Below, piece by piece: positions 9,695-19,833 of a DNA stretch of 46,709 nt (position 1 is the stretch's first letter; each line of letters begins with the position of its first letter). The notes below the pieces were generated by a model. It ran no database searches and was not told the DNA's origin. It saw only the letters and a program-made list of their open reading frames with translations. Made by a program: the position numbers and the translations under genes. The stretch covers positions 1 through 46,709 of the forward strand of contig JAJOHG010000198.1 in assembly GCA_021029095.1 (NCBI GenBank), in the 5' to 3' direction. This stretch comes from Phellopilus nigrolimitatus. Its lineage: Eukaryota > Basidiomycota > Agaricomycetes > Hymenochaetales > Hymenochaetaceae.

Positions 9695-11228
9695 ATGATC
9701 GAATTCGCTCTGCGCGCTCAAGAATTCGGCTTGCGAACTCTTGCTGAGCTCCTGACCTATTATCCGGTCATGGTGCCTAGTTTGCTCATTTTTACAATTG
9801 AGAGCGCGTCCTCGTTGAAGGTCGGTCTTTGGACATATGATCTCTGCGGATGATGATGCTTATCAGTAGTGTCTGTTTCGTAGATGTGGCAGGCCGTTCA
9901 ACGAATTCCACACCTCAAGCCTGTTGAGGCAGGCGAAAGCGACGCTGACGCCCTTCAGCAGAAGGACCGTCCTCGTAAATCCGCACTGTGGAAGAAGGTT
10001 GTCGGCGTGGTTGCCCTGTTCATCTTCCTCGTGTCCGTTTTGGTGCCGAAAGTCTTCAAATTGGACGCCACGACGTCGAAATTCTTCTACTTTGGCACGC
10101 TATTTGTTCCGGTGGATGTCCTGATTGCTTTTGTGAGTTATTATCAGAGTCCGAACCTTATCACCGGGAACGAGTCGCAATTGTCAAGCACATGCTGACT
10201 TGCGTTTGTTAATTAAAAAGGGAACGGCAACTCTCAGTGGATATCTTGTCCGTACGGTCGTTCGTAATGCGGAAGGAAGTGAGTTTCTCTCTTGGTTATC
10301 GTCGCTACTCTAGGCTTCCGTGTCATTTACTAAATTGTATTTCAGAACCTGCCATGGTGATAAACACTGCGGAGGGTCGAACCAAACTTCCCATGATCCT
10401 TATAGCCATGTGGAGTACAATCTGCACTTTCTGTGCGCTTTGGTTTGGCTTGTCTGCGGCAATCTTTGTCGTGAACACGGCACTACTCCAGTTCCTCTTT
10501 GGCCAGAATCTTGTCCCTACACGCGCCAAATTTAGAGAATACAGTGTCGCGCTCTTAGTGGTTCGTCATTACCTTGGACCCGTCACATCCTGTGCTGATG
10601 TTGCTTATAGGGTGTTATGACCGCGGGCCTAGCAATCGCATCGATCTTCGTCAACGATTTCCCCCTCAACTTTTTAGGAGTTGACGACGACGTCCTGGTG
10701 GACTGGACAGGCATTTTCATATCCACCTGGTGGTCCATCTCTTCCTTCAACATACTGTCGATGTGCTATCGTTTCGACTACGCCAACGCGCTCCCTGCCG
10801 ACTTCAAGCCGCTGGTGAGCAAGAAGCCCGTCGGCTTCTGCATCCGCTACGGGAAGCGCGGCGGGGCCCACGAAACCTTCCCAACGCCATACTTCGGCGC
10901 TGCGATCGACGTCTATATCCTCGCATACGTGGTCGTCGCCGTGCTGTCCGTCGGCGGGGCCATCAAGTGCAGGGTCGAGAACGTAGGCATATACCTGTTC
11001 TATATCGCATCGCCTGCCATGTTCGTCACCCTCCTGTTGCTGGCTGCGGCGCGGGGCGAACTGCGCAAGCTGTGGCGGTACGAGGAGGACTGGTGTGCGA
11101 TTCCGTCTGCTGGCGAGGCCCTGGATACCGTCGGATCTGGGGAGAAGCAGGAGGAGAAGGATGGCGCAGAGGAGATGGATTTGATATGTCTTGATGACGA
11201 GGCTGAGGACGGCGAGCAGGCGGTCTAG
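9695..11228 (+). CDS. multi-pass membrane protein MP1 (uncharacterised family)
   Basis: Five exons, 9695-9820, 9884-10132, 10221-10278, 10346-10560 and 10611-11228, encode about 421 residues. Intron phases are 0, 0, 1, 0, as in MP2 and MP3. Hydrophobic segments include SYYPVMVPSLLIF-like residues near 20-35, a helix near 75-100, one after LDATTSKFFY, a long one around ALWFGLSAAIFVVNTALLQF, one at the exon 4/5 junction, SISSFNILSMCY, and two at the C-terminal third (VYILAYVVVAVLSVGGAI and IYLFYIASPAMFVTLLLLAA). That is eight or so membrane spans. The tail is acidic and cytosolic-looking (EKQEEKDGAEEMD). I do not recognise the family. It is not an STE3-type pheromone receptor by motif. It is closely related to MP2. 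Confidence 0.8.
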
Positions 11229-11954
11229 GATGCTCTTTGCAGGTCTTGTCTTGCGAGCTCAACGTGCACTAGGTGCCGATGTCGGGTTGCGGTCAGTAAA
11301 TTTGTTGTATGTATAGCTACCGGAGGCGCTCACCCCTTCGGTAAGCAAAGACCGTATGTGTTTGTTATTTGTCGTCCTATTTTCCGTGTTTTTTTTTTTT
11401 TTGTGTTTTGCTTGAGTTCGTCTGTTGTATTAATAAATCGTCTTTTTACTGTTATATTTCGGCACTCGAGTCGGCTTTTAAGATTGCTCGTAAGTTGCTC
11501 TGCTAGTTGTCCTTTAGCTTTAGTACCCCGAGGAAGGTATGCCAGCGTTGACTTGTGTAGCATTTGTATGGAACCGAATTGCTGTGCCTTGGATTTTGGC
11601 GCCGGGAAAGCGGATGGCGAACCGCAAGATGTGTTCATTCTATAATTCGACTACGTGCAGGGTCTAGTTTCCTTAGTATCACATCGTCCTTCTGCCGTGG
11701 ACAGACACCTCTCGCGCATTATGTACTAACGGTATTGTATCTAGTCGAATGCATTCAGTTCAGATAGAAATATAATGGTCCATGCAAACAGTGGTCTCCC
11801 GCCTGCACTAAGCACTTGGCCGTCTGAGGACTGATGACGCATTTCTCCCTTTTATAAGTCACCAGCCACCATGTGGCTGAAGACCACGCGAGAATCATGC
11901 CGTTTTTGGGTGCATCACGTTACATTTTCACTGGTTGAATCGTGCTGTGGTGTT
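11229..11954. repeat. MP/F-box intergenic block, copy A
   Basis: Non-coding. The stretch 11360-11680 (TTTGTCGTCCTATTTTCCGTG, GCTCGTAAGTTGCTCTGCTAGTTGTCC, TGGCGCCGGGAAAGCGGATGGC) recurs at 20085-20430 and 26265-26600, and inverted at 22440-22745. The stretch 11830-11954 (CCAGCCACCATGTGGCTGAA, GGGTGCATCACGTTACA, GGTTGAATCGTG) matches 20450-20555 and 26905-26990, which lie upstream of F-box genes 2 and 3. Here the match stops abruptly at the inverted repeat at 11955. Confidence 0.75.
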
Positions 11955-11997
11955 TGACGGTCGTTACTGGACAAAATAGTGGACTTAGACTTGAGAT

Positions 11998-12350
11998 AGT
12001 GATGATCATCGATGATCATCGATGATCACTAGTGATCACTGGTGATCACTGGTGAAAACCAAGTCTAAGAGCTATTCATCGATGATCACTAGTGATCACT
12101 AGTGATCGTCGATGAATGGGCACTTGGTTTTCATCGTTCACTAGTGATCACTAGTGATCATTAATGAATGGGAACTTGGGTTCATTGTTCATCAGTGATC
12201 ATCAATGAATGTCGTGCTTCGACTTGAGTGTTCACCAGTCATCGATGAACCGTGAAATTCTATCTATTCAAGTCTAATAAAAAGCCTCATAAATGAGCAA
12301 TGATCGGTGAATGGACTTGACTGGTGTTCACCATTCACCGATGAGTGGTG
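11998..12350. repeat. left subterminal array of short palindromes
   Basis: Repeated palindromic words GATCATCGATGATC, TGATCACTAGTGATCA and variants (TGATCACTGGTGA, TCGTCGATGA) alternate with CACTTGG and AAGTC spacers. The array is mirrored by 17160-17460 on the other side of the ZZ gene. Such arrays could be transposase-binding sites or could form hairpins. Confidence 0.8.
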
Positions 12351-14445
12351 AATGCCTCAAATCCGAGATCATCCGACAAAAAGACTATAATTTAATAATT
12401 AGTAGTAACACAGCCGCAAACTGTGATCGACGTTCTGCTTCGTCCTGCTACGCGATATCGGGCGGACACTCGCCCTCGTTCCCACGCTCTCGTCCAACCC
12501 AGCTCCTGAGGTTTCGAAACAATCTCCCCGTCTCGTCTGCACAGTCCATCATGTCCGGACACAGCTTTGGAAGCAGGCGCATAACGCTGCGCATGCGTCG
12601 ACTACGACGGCCTAAGTTTGTCCGACACCTCGTCGCTCGTGAGCTTGGACGAATACAAGAACCGCAATAGCAGCGGCTCTTCGCTGTCTCTTTCGTTCAG
12701 ATCGGCGGCGCACACCGAGCCGGAGGATGATAGCGTCACTGTTAGCTCGAGGGACACCAGGTTACTCGTGCAAAAAACGAAGACAGTCATGAACGGCGGG
12801 AGCGGGTCGACAATGCAGGACTTCCACACCTTGTACGGCTTGGAGTCTGAGTCTCATGCAAGCGCGTTCGATGGTACGTCCTTGGTGTCCAAATCTCTGT
12901 TTCGTTTTCTGCTTTGTTTTGTTCTGTTCTAACATGTAGAAAAAAGAGCGGTACCCCGCGGATCCTTCTGCAGTTTTCGAGCGGCTGAAGTTGTCGAATC
13001 CTCCAAGTCCATCGAGCGAAATACACAATGGCTGCGCGACCAGACGTCGCGCACTATCAACGGCATCATGACGCCCGAGTCTGTCGTCTCCGATGGCTCC
13101 TCGCTCGCGCTGAGCGGCGACGATCTCGATTCGCAGAGCCCGTTTGACGGCGACCTCGCACTTCAGCAGGACAACGGCCGCTATTACTATACATACACCT
13201 CCGGGAGCTCGTCGTCCGCCGCGTCCGCGTCAGCCGCTCACGACGACGTCAGCATCGGCGAGCACGGCAGCCACCGCGTCGCGGACTGGCGCGATCCGAA
13301 GTTACACTGGCTTGCTTCTCAGGCCCAGTCCAAGTCTGGCTCGTCCGACTACCCCTCCCCCTCCTCGTCGTCGAATCGCCAATTCGCATCCTGGTCGACC
13401 TCCGACCCACTTTCACGCACCGCGGACACCCCGCCCGAGGTCCGGCAGCGCGTGCCACCCGCATGCACGGACTGCTCCGCGTGCGGCGTTTTCTCAACGC
13501 GTTCCACTACGTGTGCTCGACATGCGGGGAGCGCACGCCGCGCCCGCGCGCGAGCCCCGGCGCGAACGGGCACACAAACGGGAGGGGCAAAACGCGCGCC
13601 GACGTGTCGATGTTCGACCCGCTCGTGCACCCGCCGCGCGCACACACGAACGGCAAGCCGTTCCCCGCGCGCCCACGCCCGTTGCCCACGCTCCCCTCCG
13701 CGCCCTCCGTGTCGTCTGCGTCGTCGTCGTCGACGGGGGGTACGAGCTGTGCCCAGGCTGCTTCGAGACGGCCGGCGTGCTGCATGCACTGGCGGGCGGT
13801 GCGGCGCCCGACGAGCCCACCTCGGCCTTGCCGGAGGACCAGCGCACGCTGAGCCAGCTGCGGCGCACGGCGCCAAGGCAGAAAGGCCACTTCCTCCATG
13901 CGTACCTCGAGAAGCTGCGGAGCGTGTCGGGGTGGATAGATGTCGGTGCGTGTCTTCTTTTGATCTCGATATTAGTGGATGCTAAGTAGCCCGGATGGTG
14001 CAGAGCAAGACAATATAAGTGAATATACGATCTGCAACACCTCTCTGACAACGCAGCGCTACAAATGCGCATCGTGCAAAAACTTCGTACTCTGCTGCGC
14101 GTGCTACAAGTCTGTGGTCTCCACCAATCATAATGTCCTTCTATGTACTTTAACTTGTCTTCTCCCCCCATTTTTTTCTAGCCAAGTACACGAAATACAT
14201 CCTTCACACCTTTCCTCGATGTTCCCGACCGGCCACACCGTTCTCGAAGCGAGCCTGACCTGGAGCTGACAAATAACTTGAATATTGATGGACTCGGGGA
14301 CAAATGTAAGCCATTCGTATCTCTAAATGAAATAAATATTGACAATCCCGGATTGTAACAGCGCTAACACATCCAAATGTCAAGTGTGCCCAGTAAGTCC
14401 ACTATTACCTTTCTTTTAAGGAAGACTGATAAAATCTGATAGTTG

Positions 14446-14458
14446 TCTTATGGACATA
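14446..14458 (+). repeat. 13-base direct repeat, left of antisense insertion
   Basis: TCTTATGGACATA occurs here and again at 15531-15543, exactly flanking the antisense segment. Joining the two flanks through one copy restores the zinc-finger exon. Confidence 0.85.
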
Positions 14459-15530
14459 TCTTACGTGAACTCTTCTGCTGCTTCGCTTTGGGATCCATCC
14501 CCATCTTCGTTTTCCTCCATGACAGCATTCAACATACCACTTGTATTCTTCTTCTGCGCAGGGAGCACGAACGGCGGCATATCTTCCTGTTCATCGGTAT
14601 CGACAAACTGTAGACGCTGGCTAAAGAGGCTTTGACTGTCCATTGCTGAGCGTGACCCAGAAGGAGGGGAATCATCAATGTCCTCCAAACAGCCGAAGAA
14701 ATGGTCAACCTTCTCTTGCGAACGCCGAAGAGGTGTCTGTTCGCCGCGGGGAAATGTCCACGTCTTGTTGAGTGAAGCGCGGTTAACATGCCCTACGCTT
14801 TGGACTACGGGGGAAGGCAGTGGAACAGGCGTTGGACAGGGGGATGAAGACGGCGAAGGCGACGGGGATAGCGATCTTGAAGATAACGGAACATCGCTCC
14901 GCGACTGCACTGGCGTACTGTTGGCAGCAAGACGGAAATGGGATAAAGAATGTGGCAGATCCTCGTCAAAACTGGACGTTGAACGCGTAGGGCTTGTGAA
15001 GCTAAGATCAAAAGCGTCTTCGTCTTCGTAGCGTGCAAGCTCGTTGTCTTCCTCGAAGGCCCCATCGTCACGCTCGTCTGACTCCTCTTCAACGGCCCTT
15101 CAGAGTAAAAGGAGCCTTGAGAGCTTGCCGGCCCTCTTCCTCCGAATCAACCGTTGTACAAGCTGAATCGATGCTCATGAAACCAATCCCCTTGCTTCGA
15201 GCCTGGATATTGAACGCCTTGCACGCCTCCTTCGGCTGCTCTCCCGTAACTCTGGGAGTCTCTAGGATACCAGCCTCGTCGAGCTGACGGATGAGTTGCT
15301 CGCGGTACGCCTGCTCGGTAGCCAATGTGTCGCGAACTTTGTAGAGCTCGATCTCAACGCCTTTCCTCGCTTGAAGTAACGACTGCGCATCATTGAGTTG
15401 CCGCTTCGCAACGTCTGCATCCTCCTTGAGCGCAGCACACTCTTGAAGGGCTTGTCGAAGTTGAACCTGAGTCGTCTCCAACCTGCGGGATATGCTAGAA
15501 ACTTCTTCCTCTTTCACCTTGAGCTGGCGA
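14459..15530 (-). pseudogene. antisense insertion: 3' fragment of a coiled-coil protein coding sequence
   Basis: Read on the minus strand, about 1.07 kb is almost entirely coding-like and without introns. From 15530 to 15090 it gives a heptad-rich coiled coil (VSSISRRLETTQVQLRQALQ, VRDTLATEQAYREQL). After one frame change near 15090 it gives an acidic, serine/proline-rich tail (SLSPSPSPSSSP, VDHFFGCLEDIDD) ending EEFT-stop at 14461-14463. Only two bases separate that stop from the direct repeat, and there is no poly(A). It is a 5'-truncated fragment of a gene located elsewhere. The parent protein is not recognised. Intron lack plus the flanking 13-base repeat suggest an RNA-derived or templated insertion, old enough to have acquired a frameshift. 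Confidence 0.75.
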
Positions 15531-15543
15531 TCTTATGGACATA
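15531..15543 (+). repeat. 13-base direct repeat, right of antisense insertion
   Basis: This is the second copy of TCTTATGGACATA. It continues directly into the zinc-finger coding GTAGGCGCTCGTTTCC. Confidence 0.85.
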
Positions 15544-16795
15544 GTAGGCGCTCGTTTCCATTGCACGATTTGCGAGTCGGTGGATATATGTTCGAATTAT
15601 GAAGCTGCTGGCTTGCCTGGGAACCTAGATACTGACGATGGTGGTCACAATACCTCCCACATCATGATCAAGGTAAATATGCTCGACAGATAAAACACAG
15701 TTCTGACCAAACTGACCAACTCATCTTATCGAAGATCCCCATCCCCTTAAATTCGAGCAAAGTGCAGACAGCGCGCGGCCGCTATGGACCGGTCGCGACT
15801 CACTGTACGTACAGCGCACACCCAGAAGACGCGTGCGCGCGGACTCGCTTCGGGAGGCCGACGCAGTCACCATCATCGGGTCCGGCTCGAAACATGCACG
15901 CAGCGGCTGCTGCGACCGCAAGGCGCTCGACCTCCGCATCGCGTGCAAGGGGTGCAACCAGAGCAACGTCGGCGTGCGGTTCCAATGTGCGACGTCTGCA
16001 ACGAAGACCCAGTCGTATGGCTTGTAGTGTTTTCCCTATATTTGCAAAATGATGCGGGGCTTGACTGGAGCTGTTGTTCGCTCTTCGTATTGCTCCGTTC
16101 AGTGCGCCAACTGCGAGCAGCGATCGTATCTTCTTCACGACTTAATGCATATTTTCTTTAAGCTACCGCGGCCCGTGGACCGTCCGATTGAGTCGCAATT
16201 TGCCATTCTGCCAATCCTGTACGTCCCCAACGCATTCCCTTCACATATCGTGTTCCGTAAACTAACGTCTGTTCGCGGATGTTAGGTACAGGCAGCCCGC
16301 AGGTCCAGCAGGTCGACTCAACCCCTCTCATCCCAAAGGTCCGTACACCCTTCCGTGTCCGGAAAACCAGTCTTCTTTTTCTGACGCAGTTTCATCTGCT
16401 GTTCCAGTTTATCTCGCGACGCTTCACCACAACGCGGTGCTGTGTGATCACTGCATGGACTGCATCAAAGGCGTGTGGTTCCGTTGTGTGTACTGCGCGA
16501 AGGATCTCTGCGATGTGTGCGAAAACTTGAGTCCGCACGCGCACGATCGCACCCGTTTCTTCTATGTTTTTAAGGCGCCGGTGAATACTTTATTCTCTTG
16601 TGCTTTAAGTTTTTGTGCCTCTATTGTTACAACTCGGTTTACTCTATTTTAGGTGGATATGCAGATCTTCAGGTGAGAATAAATGTCTCTGTGTCACGTT
16701 TTACCTGACCGTTCGTTGCTTCGCAGGAGGACGCAGAGCTGGATAATCTGGAAGGGAGCCCGCCGGTGCTGAACTATCCCGTGTATTACTCGTAA

Positions 16796-17159
16796 TGTCA
16801 CTTCTGTTTGCTATCATTTTATTGCCAATTAGCATCACATGTATTTTGCCTTCCTGTACTTCCAGTGCTTGTTGTATATGTAGCGGATGCATTTCAATCT
16901 TCTTGGATGATTTATGGGTTGGCTCAGAGTGCAAAAAAGTGTAATCAAGACATAGTAATGTGTTGAGGGGCACTCTAATTTATGTTTGTTTGGAAAAGAA
17001 AACTAGACAATGAATTGTTCATGAGTGTGGCTTGAATGGAGCTCCGGGATCTACCCTATGACGTGCCACCGACTGCAGCTTCGAAATGATGTGTCATAAG
17101 GACATCGGGTCTGGTCGGAAAGAAGGTTATTTGTAATAAATCTTGTCTTTCAAGTCGTT
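16796..17159. other. 3' flank of the ZZ gene inside the element
   Basis: AT-rich sequence follows the stop codon. No gene or repeat was recognised before the palindrome array begins at about 17160. It probably holds the 3' untranslated region of the captured gene. Confidence 0.4.
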
Positions 17160-17460
17160 TTCATTGATCATAAATGAACAATGATTAAGATTTGACTTTT
17201 TAAAAATCATTACTCATTGATGATCATTGATGATCATCAATGAGTAGTCATCACCAGTGATCACTAGTGAGCAACGAAAACATAACTTTTTTCATTGATG
17301 ATCACTGATGACTAGTGAATTCCAAGTCTCCGTTCATCGACGATCATCGATGATCACTAGTGATCACTAGTGATCATCGATGAATAGCTCTTGGACTTGG
17401 TTTTCACCAGTGATCACTAGTGATCATCGATGATCATCGATGATCATCGATGAATTTCCC
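17160..17460. repeat. right subterminal array of short palindromes
   Basis: This is the inverted counterpart of 11998-12350: TGATCATCGATGATC, TGATCACTAGTGATCA and CACCAGTGATCACTAG words with AAGAGCTATTC-type spacers (here as GAATAGCTCTTGG). Confidence 0.8.
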
Positions 17461-17700
17461 AAGTCAAAGTCCAAAATCCCCAAGTCCAATGTTTTTTGTC
17501 CGATAGCGACCGTCATACTTCTCAACTCACAACCAACCTGACCGCCTCAAGGACCCAACCTGACCGTCTCAAGGACTTTGGTTCGTCAAAATTCTCAGAT
17601 TTTTACTCGTAATTCCTGACAAGATTTACAGATACCATTCAACAATTGTCTACTTCAAAGACGACAAATCAACGCCGACCTTCGGTCTGCCAAATCAACG

Positions 17701-18945
17701 ATGGCTTTGCCTTTTGAAGTTCTCGACATGATTTTTGAGCTCGCTGAAATCCGGCCGTACGCACGCACGCGACAAACCATCTTAATGCTCTTGTCACTTC
17801 TCCGCGTCTGCCGTACCTGGCGCCATGTTGCCGAGCGTAGACTGTATCAGTCCATTTCAATCCATGGAGAATCATTAAGACACATAAAAAATCGCGGCTG
17901 GTCGTGGGAGGATATTGGGAAACCGACCGCACGGATGTTAATTAAGACGCTCGAAACCCCTCGCCTCGCCACGCTCGTCCATGATCTGTCTCTTACGACT
18001 ACCGATTTCCTTGATGACCGGATCCTCACTGAACTCTATGTCAAGCTCATTTCTATGTGCCCGAAACTTGCGTACGTAACTATTAGTGGATTCAACAACG
18101 ATCTGCGAGGCGAGCTGAAAGAAGTACTATTGGGAAAGAAGGATCTTGTTTGGCTCAAAATCTCGAAATCTATCCGGGAAGACCGCCAGGGTGATTTTTT
18201 CTGTGACACGGTTGAGCTCATTGGGATGATGACGCACTGGCCTCGACTCCAAAAGCTGTATTTCGGCGAAAATATGTTGTGTGGATCCGACTACAGCGAA
18301 CCATTTCCGGCACCAAGCAGTGTTCTCTGCCCGCAACTCCGTGGATACTGTATCTCAAGCGCATGTCTTAATGAAAGAGACGTAGATACACTTCAAGTTG
18401 TCACTGGAAGGCGTCTCGAGATATTTATCGCGACCATCGAAGACACCAAGCGTGCGCGCGTCGCCCTGCTCCGCTGCCTCGCAGCCTGGGCCCCGTGTCT
18501 CACAAATGTCACCCTCGATGTATCATACGGTTCAAAACTCACCAAAATGGACCGATCTATCGCTGCCGCCTTTCCCGTCCTTCGCTCTTTGAAGGTACTC
18601 CGCTTGGAAACGGGGCTTGTGCGCCCGTCGACCGTGCTGGAACTCCCAGCGCTCGAATGTCTTGAGTACATCATCCTGCCAACTGACCACACCGAGGTGT
18701 CGCAGGCGCTTGCGTCCGGTCTCGAGGTCTCAGGAACGAAAAGTGGGGGTGCATGCCGTCTTCCAATGCTCCGAAGGATCACACTCGAGTTTCTGTGCGA
18801 TCCGCCTTTCAAAGTGAGGGTCAGTCAGGCTATCCTGGACCACTTGAATGCGGTGTGCACCAAACGGAAGATCGACCTGAACTATCGTGTCAAATACCCT
18901 ACAGCTGGCGGCCGGAATCTTGTGGATTTCAGATATCTTTATTAG
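17701..18945 (+). CDS. F-box/leucine-rich-type protein 1
   Basis: This is an intronless gene of 414 residues. The N-terminus LPFEVLDMIFELA followed by LLRVCRTWRHVAERRLYQSIS is a fungal F-box-like domain (about residues 2-50), which would recruit SKP1 in an SCF ubiquitin ligase. The rest has leucine-rich-repeat-like segments (MCPKLAYVTISGFNNDL, LRSLKVLRLETG) that would choose the substrate. The start codon is conserved in genes 2 and 3. It shares about the last 180 residues closely with both. Its upstream region is split from the MP1-linked block by the 5.6 kb element, leaving about 185 bases of original promoter. Substrate unknown. Confidence 0.85.
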   Translation: MALPFEVLDMIFELAEIRPYARTRQTILMLLSLLRVCRTWRHVAERRLYQSISIHGESLRHIKNRGWSWEDIGKPTARMLIKTLETPRLATLVHDLSLTTTDFLDDRILTELYVKLISMCPKLAYVTISGFNNDLRGELKEVLLGKKDLVWLKISKSIREDRQGDFFCDTVELIGMMTHWPRLQKLYFGENMLCGSDYSEPFPAPSSVLCPQLRGYCISSACLNERDVDTLQVVTGRRLEIFIATIEDTKRARVALLRCLAAWAPCLTNVTLDVSYGSKLTKMDRSIAAAFPVLRSLKVLRLETGLVRPSTVLELPALECLEYIILPTDHTEVSQALASGLEVSGTKSGGACRLPMLRRITLEFLCDPPFKVRVSQAILDHLNAVCTKRKIDLNYRVKYPTAGGRNLVDFRYLY

Positions 18946-19047
18946 TTTCGTTAATAGAAATAAGGAAAATACTCAATTGCACGCGATTTCCCTATTTGTA
19001 AGTAGATGTTTCAACTTTTTCGGAGAATTAAAAGAAAAGAAAAGAAT
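18946..19047. other. 3' flank of F-box gene 1
   Basis: Short AT-rich sequence before the TA-flanked MITE. Nothing was recognised. Confidence 0.4.
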
Positions 19048-19049
19048 TA

Positions 19050-19831
19050 CCGTCATGGACCGGTCCTTGAAACAGCACATTTTATTTTGCTTTTTACACA
19101 ATTATATCATGGAAGTTTCTCAAACAAAAAATACCATTATAAAGCTATGCTACTCAGGCCTATCTGCACAAAATTTCGAGTGATAAAAGCAAGGAACAAA
19201 TGAGTTATGAAGCGCATACAGTTTGACTCCGAAACGGCACATCACCAACACAACTTTCCCACGCTTATCTTCACTCGGGATTTGAGCTGCTGCTCACATC
19301 CCGGGTAACATTTTTAATGCCAATTTGCTTCCAAATCATCCTCAATATCTTTCGGAAGCTCTGGCTTGGGAATAGGCAGAAGTGCGCAATTGAACTGCAA
19401 TGAGACATGGCACGGAAAGTCAGTGACATGACAAGTCAGTGACACAAGTGTCACAACTGCAAAGAGCGCCACACACAACTTTCCTGAATTTTTACACAAC
19501 TGTATACTTATCCATCTGACTTGAAATTCTGCAAGGACATTGATAATATTGTGTTAACAGTAAACACATTTTTTTTGAACATAAAGAAGGGTTTTGCGAG
19601 TGCATAAGACTGGAAACATTTTGCACCACTCAGTTCTAGTACCTTCTCACGCTTATTTCACCCATAACTTCATTACTTGTAGACCATTTTACACCAGATT
19701 TTTTTGTAGTAGGGTATTTAGATGAAAAGATGATTTTTGTGCACTGATTTGAGCTGAGGAAGGTGTTGTTGAGTCAAATTAAATGGCGTGTTACAAGGAA
19801 TGGTGGTGTTGCAAGGACCGGTCCATGACGG
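19050..19831. mobile_element. 782 bp MITE with TA duplication, Tc1/mariner-like ends
   Basis: The inverted ends share CCGTCATGGACCGGTCC followed by TTG and, after one mismatch, AACA; the left end starts at 19050 and the right end finishes at 19831. TA is present at both borders (19048-19049 and 19832-19833), the target duplication expected for Tc1/mariner-type transposition. The interior is AT-rich, with several related words (ACACGCTTAT.TTCAC near 19259 and CTCACGCTTATTTCACCC near 19645), and has no gene. It inserted downstream of F-box gene 1. Confidence 0.8.
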
Positions 19832-19833
19832 TA

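Larger units (their letters stand above)
12551..16795 (+). pseudogene. broken multi-ZZ-type zinc-finger protein gene
   Basis: At least four ZZ-type zinc-finger regions can be read with short introns: one around 13455-13775 (CTDC..C and YVCSTCGE, then a low-complexity insert, then YELCPGCFE), one at 14030-14230 (CNTS...YKCASC...LCCACY...IHPSH), one at 14380-15670 (CAHC...FHCTICESVDICSN, ending HNTSHIMIK), and two in the C-terminal part (CKGC...FQC...CANCEQ...HDLMHIFFKLPRP, and LCDHCMDC...FRCVYC..LCDVCE). It ends PPVLNYPVYYS-stop at 16795. The N-terminus is serine-rich. Lesions are single-base losses at the T-run 13489-13492, the G-run 13735-13740 and near 14210, a Cys-to-Tyr change at one zinc ligand (CSNYEAA), and a 1.07 kb antisense insertion at 14459. 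The true start is uncertain: the ATG at 12551 is not in frame with the clear coding from 12600. The gene is probably dead, unless the homopolymer shifts are sequence errors. Binding partners are unknown; ZZ fingers bind peptides. Confidence 0.75.
11955..17515. mobile_element. 5.6 kb inverted-repeat element carrying a ZZ zinc-finger gene
   Basis: The ends are inverted copies of TGACGGTCG(T/C)TA(C/T)(T/C)GGACAAAA (11955-11975 and 17495-17515), followed inward on both sides by several hundred bases of colinear inverted sequence: ACCAAGTC(T/C)AAGAGCTATTC and runs of TGATCATCGATGATCACTAGTGATC. The flanks 11830-11954 and 17516-17700 are the two halves of one paralogous promoter that is continuous at 20450-20769, which gives the empty site. 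No transposase was found. The only gene inside is the broken multi-ZZ gene with an antisense insertion, so this looks like a non-autonomous element carrying a captured gene. No clear target duplication is left. Confidence 0.7.

Noticed and set aside
9695..11228. MP1 considered as an STE3-type pheromone receptor of the B mating-type locus
   Set aside because: The span spacing and motifs do not fit, no pheromone precursor with a CaaX end was found nearby, and F-box neighbours are not expected there.
11998..12350. Regular short repeats considered as a CRISPR array
   Set aside because: The organism is eukaryotic, the words are palindromes without unique spacers of constant length, and they are mirrored at 17160-17460.
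13144..13989. Long overlapping open frames on both strands over the ZZ gene (GC-rich part)
   Set aside because: They are shadows of the serine/arginine-rich GC-biased coding. Only the frame chain carrying the zinc-finger cysteines has family likeness.
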